NCBI GenBank assembly: GCA_937922655.1 | Contig: CALAJH010000029.1 | Span: forward strand, 1 to 64,000 | Direction: 5' to 3' | Length of the DNA stretch: 64,000 nucleotides | DNA from: an uncultured Bacteroidia bacterium | GTDB lineage: Bacteria > Bacteroidota > Bacteroidia > J057 > CALAJH01 | In this document: positions 1 through 8,418 of the stretch, piece after piece | Position numbering within the stretch: position 1 is the stretch's first letter | Layout: each line of letters begins with the position of its first letter | The notes under the pieces: generated by a model | Told to the model about the DNA's origin: nothing | Database searches by the model: none | Seen by the model: the letters and a program-made list of their open reading frames with translations, nothing else | Made by a program: the position numbers and the translations under genes

Positions 1-252
1 GATTTGGATTTGCCCTACAAAAAACGCGGGCTTTTCGGTCAAACGACCATCGAGGTCATGGAAATCAAAGCCGCCCACGCCGCCAAAAGAGCCGCGGCGC
101 AAAACAAAGATTCGCAAAACAACGAAGCGCCGCCCGAAAACTTGAACGGCGGTTCAAACGACAACCCCGAAAAAAAACATGATTTCAAGTTGCAAGAAAC
201 TTCGTTGGCGGACGCCGAGTTCGGTTCGGAAAATTTCACGCCGCCTCCCTAA
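1..252 (+). CDS. C-terminal end of an unidentified protein (5' truncated by window edge)
   Basis: The frame is open from base 1 and ends at a TAA at 250-252, so the real start lies upstream of the window; the TTG at base 4 is not a credible start. The visible 83 residues begin with a basic stretch (PYKKRGLFGQ), continue through an Ala/Lys-rich helical segment (EIKAAHAAKRAAAQ) and end in a low-complexity acidic and Asn-rich tail with three prolines at the C-terminus. This looks like the disordered cytoplasmic tail of a larger protein. No domain is visible and I do not recognise the family. Confidence 0.6.
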   Translation, partial: DLDLPYKKRGLFGQTTIEVMEIKAAHAAKRAAAQNKDSQNNEAPPENLNGGSNDNPEKKHDFKLQETSLADAEFGSENFTPPP

Positions 253-262
253 GCCGGTTCTT

Positions 263-325
263 TAAATTACACAAGTAAATAAATAAATTACACAAACAAA
301 TAAAGTATACACAAACAAATAAAGT
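263..325. repeat. three imperfect tandem copies of an AT-rich ~20-22 bp unit
   Basis: Three adjacent copies of a TTACACAAACAAATAAAGT-like unit start near 265, 285 and 307. The second and third share an identical 17-base core (ACACAAACAAATAAAGT); the first has AAGTAAATAAAT instead. They fill most of the gap between the unknown gene and the convergent end of the membrane protein. No hairpin is obvious. Confidence 0.6.
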
Positions 326-410
326 TCCGTTGGAAAATCGCGCACGGCCGAACGTTTGTCGGGTACGCGTGCGCTTGTATTTGCGTTGTGTTCGTGAACG
401 GTGGTTATTG

Positions 411-1853
411 TTAGAGCGAGGGTTGTGGATTTTTTGGGTTAAAAACGACGGTTGTTCCTTTGGGGGCGTAAAACGAAAACGTCAGGTATTCGGCGTCGTT
501 GTCGGCGACGTAGACGCTTGTCTGCGTCATGGATTTGAATTTTTCGTAAGCCGCGATATCGGGTGCGTACCAATACCGAAAAACGGGTACGAACGCGACG
601 CTTGCCGCCGCCCAAAGCGCGGGGGCGAAACAACGCCATTGTCGAAAGCGGGCGAGGGCGAGGGCGGCGGGCGCCGTCCAAACGATGTACGCCTTGTCGG
701 GCGGTTGAACGACGGGAAGGAGCATCAATGCCAAAATCACAAGGGAAAAACGGGCGGCGGAGCGTTCCCATACTCCCGAACCGCGTGCGAACGCCGCCAA
801 CAACACCGCCCCCGCCCATGTGCCGAACGTCGCCACGGACGCCCAACGATATTCGGGCGGCAACCTCAAAGGACTCAAAAATTCGGCGACATAGGGTAGA
901 TAATCGGGCAAATGGGCCAGTTGTTGTGCGAGTGTGGACGGTGGGTAAAAGCCGGTGAGGTTGCCGCCGGCAATGAAAATCGGCATATAAAGGGCGGCGG
1001 CGCACGCAACGGCGACGACCATGCGCCAAGGCCGTCGGAAAACAAGCGCGGCCGCCGCGACGACGTACACAAAGACGGGCGCGGTCCATAAACCCAATGC
1101 GGCCGCCGTCACCGACAAGGTTTTTCGGTTTGTGGTTTCGGCGTAAAAGACGAGCAGGGAAAAAAACGCCAAAAAAGCATATCCTCGCCCCAACACTCCG
1201 TAAAGCGTAGGGCCGAAGGAGAAAAGAAACGTTCCCGCGGTCAAAAACGCGGCTTTTGCTCCCGAACGCCGTGCCGTCCACAAAAACAAAACGGCGCCCG
1301 TTGCGCCCGTCGCCGCCCACGCCGTTAATCGTACGGCCCACACCCCGTCCAAAAACACGTCCGTGGCCCAAACCGTCATTGTGTGGAAGACGTGATTGCT
1401 GGGAATGGGATAGTAGCAGGCGATGAGCGCCGGGCCGCGTCGGACAAACGTCGTATAGACGTTGGCCTCGTCCATCGTTATCGGAAAAAGGGAGACAAAA
1501 ACGGCGTTGCGTACGGCCCAAACGACCATTAATCCCGCAAACAACGTTCGTTGTGCCGGCGATAGGCCGCGCCACGTTTCTTGCGTTTTGGCGACAAGTT
1601 CGAAGGGGTAGCGAAGCGACGGCGCGGGTAACATCCAGGGCAAAACCATCGCCGCCGTGGCGCCGAGGCGCATCCAAAAAAATTTTTGGGGCGTGAAGGC
1701 GGCGGCCAAAATCGCGCTTTTTTCCCGGGGGTCGAGCGTGGCGTTCAAATGCGCCAGAACGGCGGAATGCTCCAAAGTCCAAAGCCACGCGACGAACGCC
1801 GCCCATACCGCCGTCGCCGTCCATCGAATGTTGCGGGCCGTTCGTCGGTTCAT
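411..1853 (-). CDS. polytopic membrane protein, GT-C/GT39-like glycosyltransferase candidate
   Basis: About 480 residues with roughly ten hydrophobic segments separated by short loops and a short hydrophilic C-terminus (ADNDAEYLTFSFYAPKG). The first large loop carries an acidic motif TMDEANVY near residue 130; a D/E pair in the first extracytoplasmic loop is typical of the GT-C fold glycosyltransferases (PMT/ArnT/GT39-like) that use lipid-phosphate sugar donors. A dolichol-phosphate-mannose-synthase-like gene at 10470-11201, which would make such a donor, is in the same window but not adjacent. The ATG at 1853 was preferred over a TTG three codons upstream because TAAATTG sits six bases before it, as at other starts here. 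It is divergent from the transglycosylase gene. The GT-C assignment is inference from topology and one motif. Confidence 0.6.
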   Translation of the reverse strand: MNRRTARNIRWTATAVWAAFVAWLWTLEHSAVLAHLNATLDPREKSAILAAAFTPQKFFWMRLGATAAMVLPWMLPAPSLRYPFELVAKTQETWRGLSPAQRTLFAGLMVVWAVRNAVFVSLFPITMDEANVYTTFVRRGPALIACYYPIPSNHVFHTMTVWATDVFLDGVWAVRLTAWAATGATGAVLFLWTARRSGAKAAFLTAGTFLFSFGPTLYGVLGRGYAFLAFFSLLVFYAETTNRKTLSVTAAALGLWTAPVFVYVVAAAALVFRRPWRMVVAVACAAALYMPIFIAGGNLTGFYPPSTLAQQLAHLPDYLPYVAEFLSPLRLPPEYRWASVATFGTWAGAVLLAAFARGSGVWERSAARFSLVILALMLLPVVQPPDKAYIVWTAPAALALARFRQWRCFAPALWAAASVAFVPVFRYWYAPDIAAYEKFKSMTQTSVYVADNDAEYLTFSFYAPKGTTVVFNPKNPQPSL

Positions 1854-1879
1854 GGTACGCAATTTAGGCGCTTTTTTTG

Positions 1880-1887
1880 TAGTTTTG
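1880..1887 (+). promoter_or_regulatory. -7 promoter element (TAGTTTTG) for the transglycosylase gene
   Basis: TAGTTTTG matches the Bacteroidota -7 consensus TAnnTTTG and lies ten bases before the ATG at 1898, giving a very short leader. No clear TTTG -33 element was found. On the opposite strand TAAATTG (1860-1866) sits six bases before the divergent start at 1853. Confidence 0.5.
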
Positions 1888-1897
1888 TAAGATAAAA

Positions 1898-3586
1898 ATG
1901 ACGACCGTCCCGTTGGATGTACGAAAACGTTTTTTGGCCGCCGCCGCGCGGACGGGAGCGGTGTGCGCTCACGCGGCGTTGTGGGTTGCGTTGGCGTGGG
2001 TTTTGAAAAACGACGCCCTCGAATACGCGCTCAACGGCCCCGTCGAACGCATGCTCAACGGCCATAAAGCCTCGGCGCGTTGGGAAAATCCCCGTTGGAC
2101 GGGTTGGGGAAAAATTGCGGCGGACAAAGTTCACTTGCGTTATCGTCGCGGCGAGGCGACGGCCACCCTAAACGGTTTCGCCGTGGCGTTTTCGACACAA
2201 GGAATGGATTCGGTCGCATGGCGCTCGGCACACGTCGTTTTTTACGAATCGAAGCGTAAAAAAAACGCGTTGAAATCTTCGGGTAAACGCCCGGTGCGTT
2301 TGCCCGCGGCGGTGGCCAACGCCTTGCCGCCCCGCCGTTCGGCCCAACTTCGCGCTTTGTGGGAGAAACTGCATTCGTTGCCGCCCGCCGGCGACGTTTA
2401 CGACACCCGGGTCTTTTTCGACTCCCCGCAAATCGAGGGCGAATTTTGGTTTCCTTACATCCGTTGGGGCCGTCGCGAAAACTTTGTCCACATCGAAGGG
2501 CGTGCGCAAAACGAATGTACGCGCATGGCCGCCGTCCACGTGCGCGATTTTGCCGTTCCTCCGATGGAATTTTCTTTTTGGGCGGCGGGACGCGAAGAGG
2601 GCTTCGAGATTTTGGAGGGTTCGCGGGTGCGCGTCGGCGAATGCGACTTTTTTCCGAGGCTCAGGTACGCCAAAGACAGTCTCGGCTTCGAGGTGCAAAT
2701 TCCCGAACAGCCGGTGGCGCGATGGTTTTCCGCCCTGCCCGAAGGCGCGTTCGACAAACTCAAAAAAATTCGGCTCACGGGCGAAATCGGTTACCGCATC
2801 ACGGGCGCGATGAACGTCAATCGTCTCGACCAAATCGCCGTCGACGCCGAGGTTAAAGCGAAAAAACTACGGCTTGACACCGGCTCGGTGTGGTGGATAA
2901 CGGAGGTCAACGGCGAATTTTCGTGGCAACCCTTCGGCGCACGGGCCTTTCGGCGCATCGACCCCGACGACCCGCGCTACGTCGAACTCCACGAAACCCC
3001 GGAATTTTTGCGCCAATGCCTGCTTTTGGCCGAAGACCCCGGATTTTACCGACACAAAGGCTTCGAACCCACGATGTTGCGCGAGGCCGCCGCCGACAAC
3101 CTTGCAACCGGACGCTTCCGACGCGGCGGAAGCACGCTGACCATGCAGTTGGTCAAAAATCTTTTTCTCACCCCCCAAAAAACCATTTTCCGCAAACTCG
3201 AAGAAGCGGGCATCGTTTGGTGCATCGAAAACCACGACCTCATTTCCAAAGACAAAATCCTCGAACTCTACCTCAATTGTGCGCAATGGGGGCCGTCGTC
3301 GTACGGCATACGCGAAGCGGCGGATTATTGGTTCGGCAAAAAGCCGCTTGAGCTTACGCCCGAGGAATGCGTGTTTTTAAGCCTGATTTTGCCCGCCCCC
3401 GCCCGGGCCCTGCGCCTTTTCGACGAAAACGGCGTACTCAACGACGAAGCCCAAACCCTCTTTGCAACCATGAGCCTGCTCCTCGACCGCCACGGAATCA
3501 TCGACGCCGAAGTCGTCGAGCTCGACGTCAAAAAAGTCTGCCTCGAAGGACGGGCTCTCGCCGACCTAATCCCCGTCGAGCGCTGA
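1898..3586 (+). CDS. stand-alone peptidoglycan glycosyltransferase (GT51) with a large N-terminal domain
   Basis: Polymerises lipid II into glycan strands at the outer face of the inner membrane. The first 40 residues contain one hydrophobic anchor. Residues about 45-340 form a periplasmic region without recognisable motifs. The GT51 domain covers about 360-515: the EDxxFxxHxG motif (AEDPGFYRHKG, catalytic Glu near 378), RGGSTLTMQLVKNL, and the ILELYLN motif are intact. No penicillin-binding transpeptidase domain follows; the protein ends about 45 residues after the GT51 core. At 562 aa it is more than twice the length of MtgA, so the N-terminal region is the unusual part. It is divergent from the GT-C-like gene with 44 bases between starts. 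Confidence 0.88.
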   Translation: MTTVPLDVRKRFLAAAARTGAVCAHAALWVALAWVLKNDALEYALNGPVERMLNGHKASARWENPRWTGWGKIAADKVHLRYRRGEATATLNGFAVAFSTQGMDSVAWRSAHVVFYESKRKKNALKSSGKRPVRLPAAVANALPPRRSAQLRALWEKLHSLPPAGDVYDTRVFFDSPQIEGEFWFPYIRWGRRENFVHIEGRAQNECTRMAAVHVRDFAVPPMEFSFWAAGREEGFEILEGSRVRVGECDFFPRLRYAKDSLGFEVQIPEQPVARWFSALPEGAFDKLKKIRLTGEIGYRITGAMNVNRLDQIAVDAEVKAKKLRLDTGSVWWITEVNGEFSWQPFGARAFRRIDPDDPRYVELHETPEFLRQCLLLAEDPGFYRHKGFEPTMLREAAADNLATGRFRRGGSTLTMQLVKNLFLTPQKTIFRKLEEAGIVWCIENHDLISKDKILELYLNCAQWGPSSYGIREAADYWFGKKPLELTPEECVFLSLILPAPARALRLFDENGVLNDEAQTLFATMSLLLDRHGIIDAEVVELDVKKVCLEGRALADLIPVER

Positions 3587-3744
3587 GTCCGCCAAGCGCC
3601 CGCGCAAGCTTATAACCCGGCGCCGAAAAAACAAAAAAACAAACGCCGCAAGACCAATCCCGCCGCATCCTTCCCAAAGCAAAGCCTTGCGTTTGTTTGT
3701 TGGTACGAATATTTTACGGGGGGACGACGGTCAAAAAAATTCAT

Positions 3745-3752
3745 TATATTTG
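3745..3752 (+). promoter_or_regulatory. -7 promoter element (TATATTTG)
   Basis: TATATTTG fits TAnnTTTG exactly and lies 25 bases upstream of the chosen ATG at 3778 of the cytochrome/copper protein. This supports 3778 over the in-frame start at 3697, which would lie upstream of the promoter. No good -33 TTTG is visible at the usual distance. Confidence 0.55.
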
Positions 3753-3777
3753 CATGTTGGATTTACATTTAAAAAAC

Positions 3778-5259
3778 ATGAAAAATTGGCTTGCCTTATT
3801 GTTTCTGACGGCGGTCGCGAATACGGCCGTGGGTCAAGGCGTTACTTTCAACAAGGACGTGGCGCCGATAATTTTTCAAAACTGTTCGGGCTGTCACCGT
3901 GCGGGGGAGGTGGGTCCGATGCCGCTGACCAATTATGGCGAGGTTTCGGCGTGGGGCGGCATGATAAAATATGTTACGGCCAACAAAATCATGCCGCCGT
4001 GGCGCCCCGACCCGCATTACAGCCGTTTCGCCGACGAACGCCGCCTTTCCGATAAAGAAATCGAACTCATCGGACGCTGGGTCGACGACGGCATGCCCGA
4101 AGGCGACCCGGCGCATTTGCCGCCGTTCCCCGACTTTCCCCCCGGCTCCCCTCTCGGCGAACCCGACGTCGTCTACACCATTCCCGCTTACACCGTTCCC
4201 AACAACGGCGACGTCTACCATCGCGTCACCATTCCCTCCGGTTTTACCACCGACAAATGGATTAACGGCGTCGAACTCGTACCCGACAACCGCGCCATCG
4301 TTCACCACATGTTGCTGTACGTCGGTCAATACATGCAAAACATGATTGGGGGTTGGGTGCCGGGCCAACGCGACCGCTTCCTGCCCGACAACATGGCCTA
4401 TAAAATCCCGGCGGGGAGCAACCTCATCCTCGAAATCCACTACGCCCCCGGAAGCATGGGTCAGGTCGACCAAAGTCAAGTCAAACTTCATTTTTGTCCC
4501 AACCAAACCAATCCGCGCCAAGTGTTCATCCAGCCTTACATCAACTGGGTGATGGGGCTTCAAAACGGGCCTTTGCGCATTCAAGCCAACGAGGTCAAGA
4601 CGTTTTACAACTCCTTCAACCTCAACAGCAATATTTCCGTGTTAGGCCTTGCGCCGCATATGCACCTCATCGGCCGGAGTATGGAAGTGTTTTCCGTTCA
4701 TGGAAGCGACACCACCAAGCTCATCAAGATTCCCGATTGGAACTTTGCGTGGCAAGGGTTCTATATGCCGCAAAAATTGATTAAAATTCCGGCGGGCAGC
4801 GCCATCAAAGCCGTTTCCACCTACGACAACACGCCCAACAACCCCTTCAATCCGTCGAATCCGCCGCAGTTGGTACAGTCGGGCGAATCCACTTACGACG
4901 AAATGTTGCTTTGTTATTTCATTTACGTCAATTACCAGGCGGGTGACGAAAATATTTGGCTGACGGACACCACCCGAAACGCCTTGACCGTCTATCCCGG
5001 CGACGCTAACAACGACGGTACGGTAACGACAAGCGACTTTTTCTTGACGGCGGCGGGTTACGGCAAAACGGGTCCGATGCGCGAGCCTTTGCATCAAAGC
5101 ACGGTTTTCCGGGCACAGAAAGCGTCGTATTGGCCCGGGACTACCAATTACCGCGGCACGCCCGTCAACGACGCGTTCCTCGACGCCAACGGCGACGGCG
5201 TCCTCAGCCTTTTCGACGTCGCCGTTGCCGTCTTGCACCGAGGCCAAACACGACCGTAA
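3778..5259 (+). CDS. secreted cytochrome c / copper type II monooxygenase-like / dockerin-like fusion
   Basis: A 493-residue exported protein. The ATG at 3778 gives a clean signal peptide ([19 protein letters not shown]). Residues about 25-115 form a cytochrome c domain with CSGCH at 36-40 and a likely Met ligand in IMPPW (72). Residues about 130-430 resemble the peptidylglycine alpha-hydroxylating (copper type II, ascorbate-dependent) monooxygenase fold: an adjacent His pair in IVHHMLLY (176-177), LEIHYAPG (His 221) and the HxH motif APHMHLIG (294-296) are the expected copper ligands. The end carries two Asp-rich calcium-loop repeats ([14 protein letters not shown] and [14 protein letters not shown]), dockerin-like. 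The heme domain could feed electrons to the copper centre in place of ascorbate; that and the substrate are inference. No T9SS sorting domain is visible. It stands alone between the transglycosylase and cysS. Confidence 0.8.
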   Translation: MKNWLALLFLTAVANTAVGQGVTFNKDVAPIIFQNCSGCHRAGEVGPMPLTNYGEVSAWGGMIKYVTANKIMPPWRPDPHYSRFADERRLSDKEIELIGRWVDDGMPEGDPAHLPPFPDFPPGSPLGEPDVVYTIPAYTVPNNGDVYHRVTIPSGFTTDKWINGVELVPDNRAIVHHMLLYVGQYMQNMIGGWVPGQRDRFLPDNMAYKIPAGSNLILEIHYAPGSMGQVDQSQVKLHFCPNQTNPRQVFIQPYINWVMGLQNGPLRIQANEVKTFYNSFNLNSNISVLGLAPHMHLIGRSMEVFSVHGSDTTKLIKIPDWNFAWQGFYMPQKLIKIPAGSAIKAVSTYDNTPNNPFNPSNPPQLVQSGESTYDEMLLCYFIYVNYQAGDENIWLTDTTRNALTVYPGDANNDGTVTTSDFFLTAAGYGKTGPMREPLHQSTVFRAQKASYWPGTTNYRGTPVNDAFLDANGDGVLSLFDVAVAVLHRGQTRP

Positions 5260-5440
5260 GCCAAAACGCCGACCCCGCCGTCCCGCTTTGCGCAAACCCT
5301 TTCAGGGACGAACGAGCGGCCGCCCTTCCGTTTTTTTCGACGGCGGCGGAAAAGTGGGACGGCGGCGGCTTTGATTTTTTTCTTGGTTTTGCCGACGAAC
5401 CCTCATCGCGCCAAAATTCCGGACCAAGGGAATTTTCGGC

Positions 5441-5448
5441 TAATTTTG
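5441..5448 (+). promoter_or_regulatory. -7 promoter element (TAATTTTG) five bases before cysS ATG
   Basis: TAATTTTG matches TAnnTTTG and is followed by CGTCC and then the ATG at 5454. In Bacteroidota transcription starts about five to eight bases after this element, so the mRNA would begin at or next to the start codon (leaderless). Confidence 0.6.
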
Positions 5449-5453
5449 CGTCC

Positions 5454-6935
5454 ATGAACGAACTCCATTTGTACAATTCGCTCAGCCGGAAAAAAGAGCG
5501 TTTCGAGCCGGTTCATCCGCCGTTTGTGGGCATGTACGTTTGTGGGCCGACGGTCTACGGCGACGGACATTTGGGCCATGCCCGCCCCGCCGTAACCTTC
5601 GACGTACTCTTTCGCTACCTCAAACATTTGGGTTACAAGGTGCGTTACGTGCGCAACGTTACCGACGTCGGCCACCTGGAAAACGACGCCGACGAAGGCG
5701 AGGACAAAATCGCCAAAAAAGCGCGGCTCGAGCAGGTTGAACCGATGGAGATTGCCCAGTTCTATACCGACCGTTACCACGCCGTCATGGACCGGCTCAA
5801 TTGTTTGCGCCCGTCCATCGAACCCCGGGCCACGGGCCATATCCCCGAACAAATCGAAATGATTAAAACGATTTTGGCCAACGGTTTCGCTTACGAAATC
5901 AACGGTTCGGTGTATTTCGATGTTCGGGCCTACGCCCAAAACTACCGTTACGGCGAACTTTCGGGACGCGAAAACATTGAGGAACTGCTGGCCGGTTCTC
6001 GGGAATTGGAGGGACAAAGCGAAAAAAAGCATCCGTCGGACTTTGCGCTTTGGAAAAAAGCGGGCCCCGAACACATCATGCAGTGGGATTCGCCGTGGGG
6101 CAGGGGATTTCCGGGCTGGCACATCGAATGTTCGGCCATGAGCGTGAAGTATTTGGGCGAATGGTGCGACATCCACGGCGGCGGCATGGACCTCAAATTT
6201 CCGCACCACGAGGCCGAAATCGCGCAAACCAACGCCTGCCTGCACCCCAAACCCGCCCTCAATGAAGCCAAATACTGGTTGCACAACAACATGGTAACCA
6301 TCAACGGCCAAAAAATGGGCAAATCCCTTGGTAATTTCATCACCCTCGACGAATTTTTCACCGGCAAACACCCACTCTTGGAACGCGCTTATTCGCCGAT
6401 GACCATTCGTTTTTTTATATTGCAATCGCACTACCGGAGTACGCTCGATTTTTCCAACGAGGCCTTGCAGGCGGCGGAAAAAGGTTTTCGGCGGCTGATG
6501 CACGCCGTGGCGCTGGCGCAAAGTCTTAGACCCGCACCCGTTTCAACGTTTGGCGTCCAAGACCTCAAACGCCGGCTTTACCACGCCCTCAACGACGACC
6601 TCAATACGGCGGTGTGTGTCGCCGAACTCTTTGAGGCCGCACGGCTTGTTCACGCCCTTGACCAAAAAACCGAAAAACTCAACGAAGAAGACCTTAACGA
6701 CTTCGTCGCCGTCCTGCGAACTTTTGTTTTCGACGTGCTTGGCCTCCAAAACGAAAACGCCGAAGACAAAAGCCGTTTGGACGCGGCGGTCAAAATTCTC
6801 ATCGACCTGCGCCACGCCGCCCGCAAAAACAAAGACTTCGCCACCTCCGACGCCATCCGCGACCGCCTCAAAAACGAGGCCCGCGTCGTTTTGCGGGACA
6901 CGCCCGAAGCCACCGTCTGGACCGACGCCGAATAG
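5454..6935 (+). CDS. cysS: cysteinyl-tRNA synthetase
   Basis: Cytoplasmic class I aminoacyl-tRNA synthetase that charges tRNA-Cys; 493 residues, normal for the family. The N-terminal zinc Cys is in [18 protein letters not shown] (Cys 30), with HLGH at 39-42 as the HIGH signature. The remaining zinc ligands are in GWHIECSAM and in HHEAE. The second signature is KMGKSLGN near residue 286 (KMSKS variant). The C-terminal anticodon-binding helical region ends in [20 protein letters not shown], typical of CysRS. The frame is open 324 bases upstream, but family alignment and the -7 element put the start at 5454. Confidence 0.97.
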   Translation: MNELHLYNSLSRKKERFEPVHPPFVGMYVCGPTVYGDGHLGHARPAVTFDVLFRYLKHLGYKVRYVRNVTDVGHLENDADEGEDKIAKKARLEQVEPMEIAQFYTDRYHAVMDRLNCLRPSIEPRATGHIPEQIEMIKTILANGFAYEINGSVYFDVRAYAQNYRYGELSGRENIEELLAGSRELEGQSEKKHPSDFALWKKAGPEHIMQWDSPWGRGFPGWHIECSAMSVKYLGEWCDIHGGGMDLKFPHHEAEIAQTNACLHPKPALNEAKYWLHNNMVTINGQKMGKSLGNFITLDEFFTGKHPLLERAYSPMTIRFFILQSHYRSTLDFSNEALQAAEKGFRRLMHAVALAQSLRPAPVSTFGVQDLKRRLYHALNDDLNTAVCVAELFEAARLVHALDQKTEKLNEEDLNDFVAVLRTFVFDVLGLQNENAEDKSRLDAAVKILIDLRHAARKNKDFATSDAIRDRLKNEARVVLRDTPEATVWTDAE

Positions 6936-7006
6936 TCGGGCCGGCATAAGTCCGGGCCCAAACCCTGCCTGTTTTTGAGCAAAGGCGGCCGTCCCGAACC
7001 CATCCA

Positions 7007-8284
7007 ATGTCATCGTCGAAAGAAACTTACACGCCGTCCCCACGCCCCGAGACGCTTTCGCGCCCGTTTCGCGTGGCCATGCTCAACCGCTACGACCGAC
7101 AAGGCGGGGCGGCTATCGCGGGCTTTCGTTTGGCCGAAGCTTTGTTGCAAGCCGGCGCCGACGTACGTTTATATGTACGCGGAAAAACCGTTGCCGACGA
7201 TTTTGTGCGCGACGTCGGCGGTTTTTCCGAAAAACTCGACCTTTTGCTCGAAAAAGTCGTCGTCGGATTGCACGACCGAAAGCCCGCGTGGAACTTCGGC
7301 TTCGGACTCATGAGCCGAGGCGTAAAATTTAACATCGAACCCGCCGACGTGGTTCACGTTCATTGGCCGCATCACGGTTTGTTGTCTTTGGAAGGATTAA
7401 GGCGTTTGCCGGGGCCCGTTGTATGGACGTTGCACGACATGTGGGCGCTTACGGGGGGGTGTCATTACGCGGGCGCCTGCGAGAAGTATCTTGTCCGTTG
7501 CGACGCCTGTCCCCAACTTCGTTCGCGTGCCGGCGATTTGGCCGCCCGTCAGTGGGAAAAAAAACGTCGGCTTTTTGAGGACAAACGCATAACGTTTGTT
7601 GCGTGTTCGCGGTGGTTGGCGGCCGAGGCGCGGCGTTCGGCGCTGTTGGCCGGGGCCGACGTTCGCTCCGTTGCGAACGCCATCGACGTCGACGTATTTT
7701 GTCCGGGCGACAAGGCCGCCGCTCGAAAAAAATTCGGTTTGCCGCCCGAGGCCTACGTGGCGCTTTTTGCCTCGGCCCGCACCGACGACCCCCGCAAAGG
7801 CTTTCATTATTTGGCCAAGGCGGCACGGGGCAAAGATTGCGTCGTGGCGTTGATGGGAGAAAACAAGTCCGCCCCGCCGCCCGGAACCGTTGCGTTGGGA
7901 AAAATATCGGGGGACGCGGCGCTTGCCGAAGCTTATCGCGCGGCCGACGTTCTCGTTGCCCCGTCGCTCGAAGACAATCTGCCCAACACCGTCATGGAAG
8001 CGGCGGCGTGCGGCGTAGCGTCGGTGGGTTTCGACGTTGGCGGCGTTCCCGAACTCATCGACGACGGAAAAACCGGCTTCGTCGTCGCGCCCGGAAGCGT
8101 CGAGGGCATTGCCGCCGCCTTGGACCGATTTTCCAACCCCGATTTGCGTCGTAGTTTTGGCGAAAACGCCCGAAAAAAAGTTCTCGACGAATTCGCCTAT
8201 GCCGTCGTTGCGGAAAAATACATGGACGTTTACCGTCACGCGGTGGAAAAACATCGGCGCTTGCCCGACAAACGGGACGATTGA
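7007..8284 (+). CDS. glycosyltransferase family 4 (WcaC-like)
   Basis: A 425-residue cytoplasmic retaining GT-B glycosyltransferase, likely for exopolysaccharide or surface glycan assembly. The N-terminal Rossmann half has VAMLNRYDRQGGAAIAGFRLAEAL and the acceptor-side motif DVVHVHWPHH, followed by VWTLHDMWALTGGCHYAG and a Cys-rich insertion (four Cys between about residues 150 and 170) common in the WcaC-type subgroup. The C-terminal GT4 half has the donor motif SLEDNLPNTVMEAAACG near 325, with the two Glu of the E-X7-E signature, and GGVPELIDDGKTGFVV. It follows cysS by 71 bases and precedes metG by 134. Acceptor and sugar cannot be read from sequence. Confidence 0.85.
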   Translation: MSSSKETYTPSPRPETLSRPFRVAMLNRYDRQGGAAIAGFRLAEALLQAGADVRLYVRGKTVADDFVRDVGGFSEKLDLLLEKVVVGLHDRKPAWNFGFGLMSRGVKFNIEPADVVHVHWPHHGLLSLEGLRRLPGPVVWTLHDMWALTGGCHYAGACEKYLVRCDACPQLRSRAGDLAARQWEKKRRLFEDKRITFVACSRWLAAEARRSALLAGADVRSVANAIDVDVFCPGDKAAARKKFGLPPEAYVALFASARTDDPRKGFHYLAKAARGKDCVVALMGENKSAPPPGTVALGKISGDAALAEAYRAADVLVAPSLEDNLPNTVMEAAACGVASVGFDVGGVPELIDDGKTGFVVAPGSVEGIAAALDRFSNPDLRRSFGENARKKVLDEFAYAVVAEKYMDVYRHAVEKHRRLPDKRDD

Positions 8285-8405
8285 CAAACGTATCGCGGGA
8301 CGGGCGCCGCAATCGGTTTGCGAGGACGTTGATTTCCGCGGCTTGGACTTGCGTTCGGGGACGATATTTTTGGGGTCTTTGGATGCGTCAAGGCGGGTAA
8401 AGGCG

Positions 8406-8413
8406 TAAATTTG
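8406..8413 (+). promoter_or_regulatory. -7 promoter element (TAAATTTG) five bases before metG ATG
   Basis: TAAATTTG-CGGCC-ATG (ATG at 8419). A TTTG 24 bases further upstream (within GTCTTTGGATG) is a possible -33 element with long spacing. The geometry predicts a leaderless or nearly leaderless transcript. Confidence 0.6.
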
Positions 8414-8418
8414 CGGCC

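Noticed and set aside
330-899. Plus-strand 189-codon open frame across the end of the GT-C-like gene
   Set aside because: Arg-rich, no domain, and antisense to a gene with clear membrane-segment periodicity.
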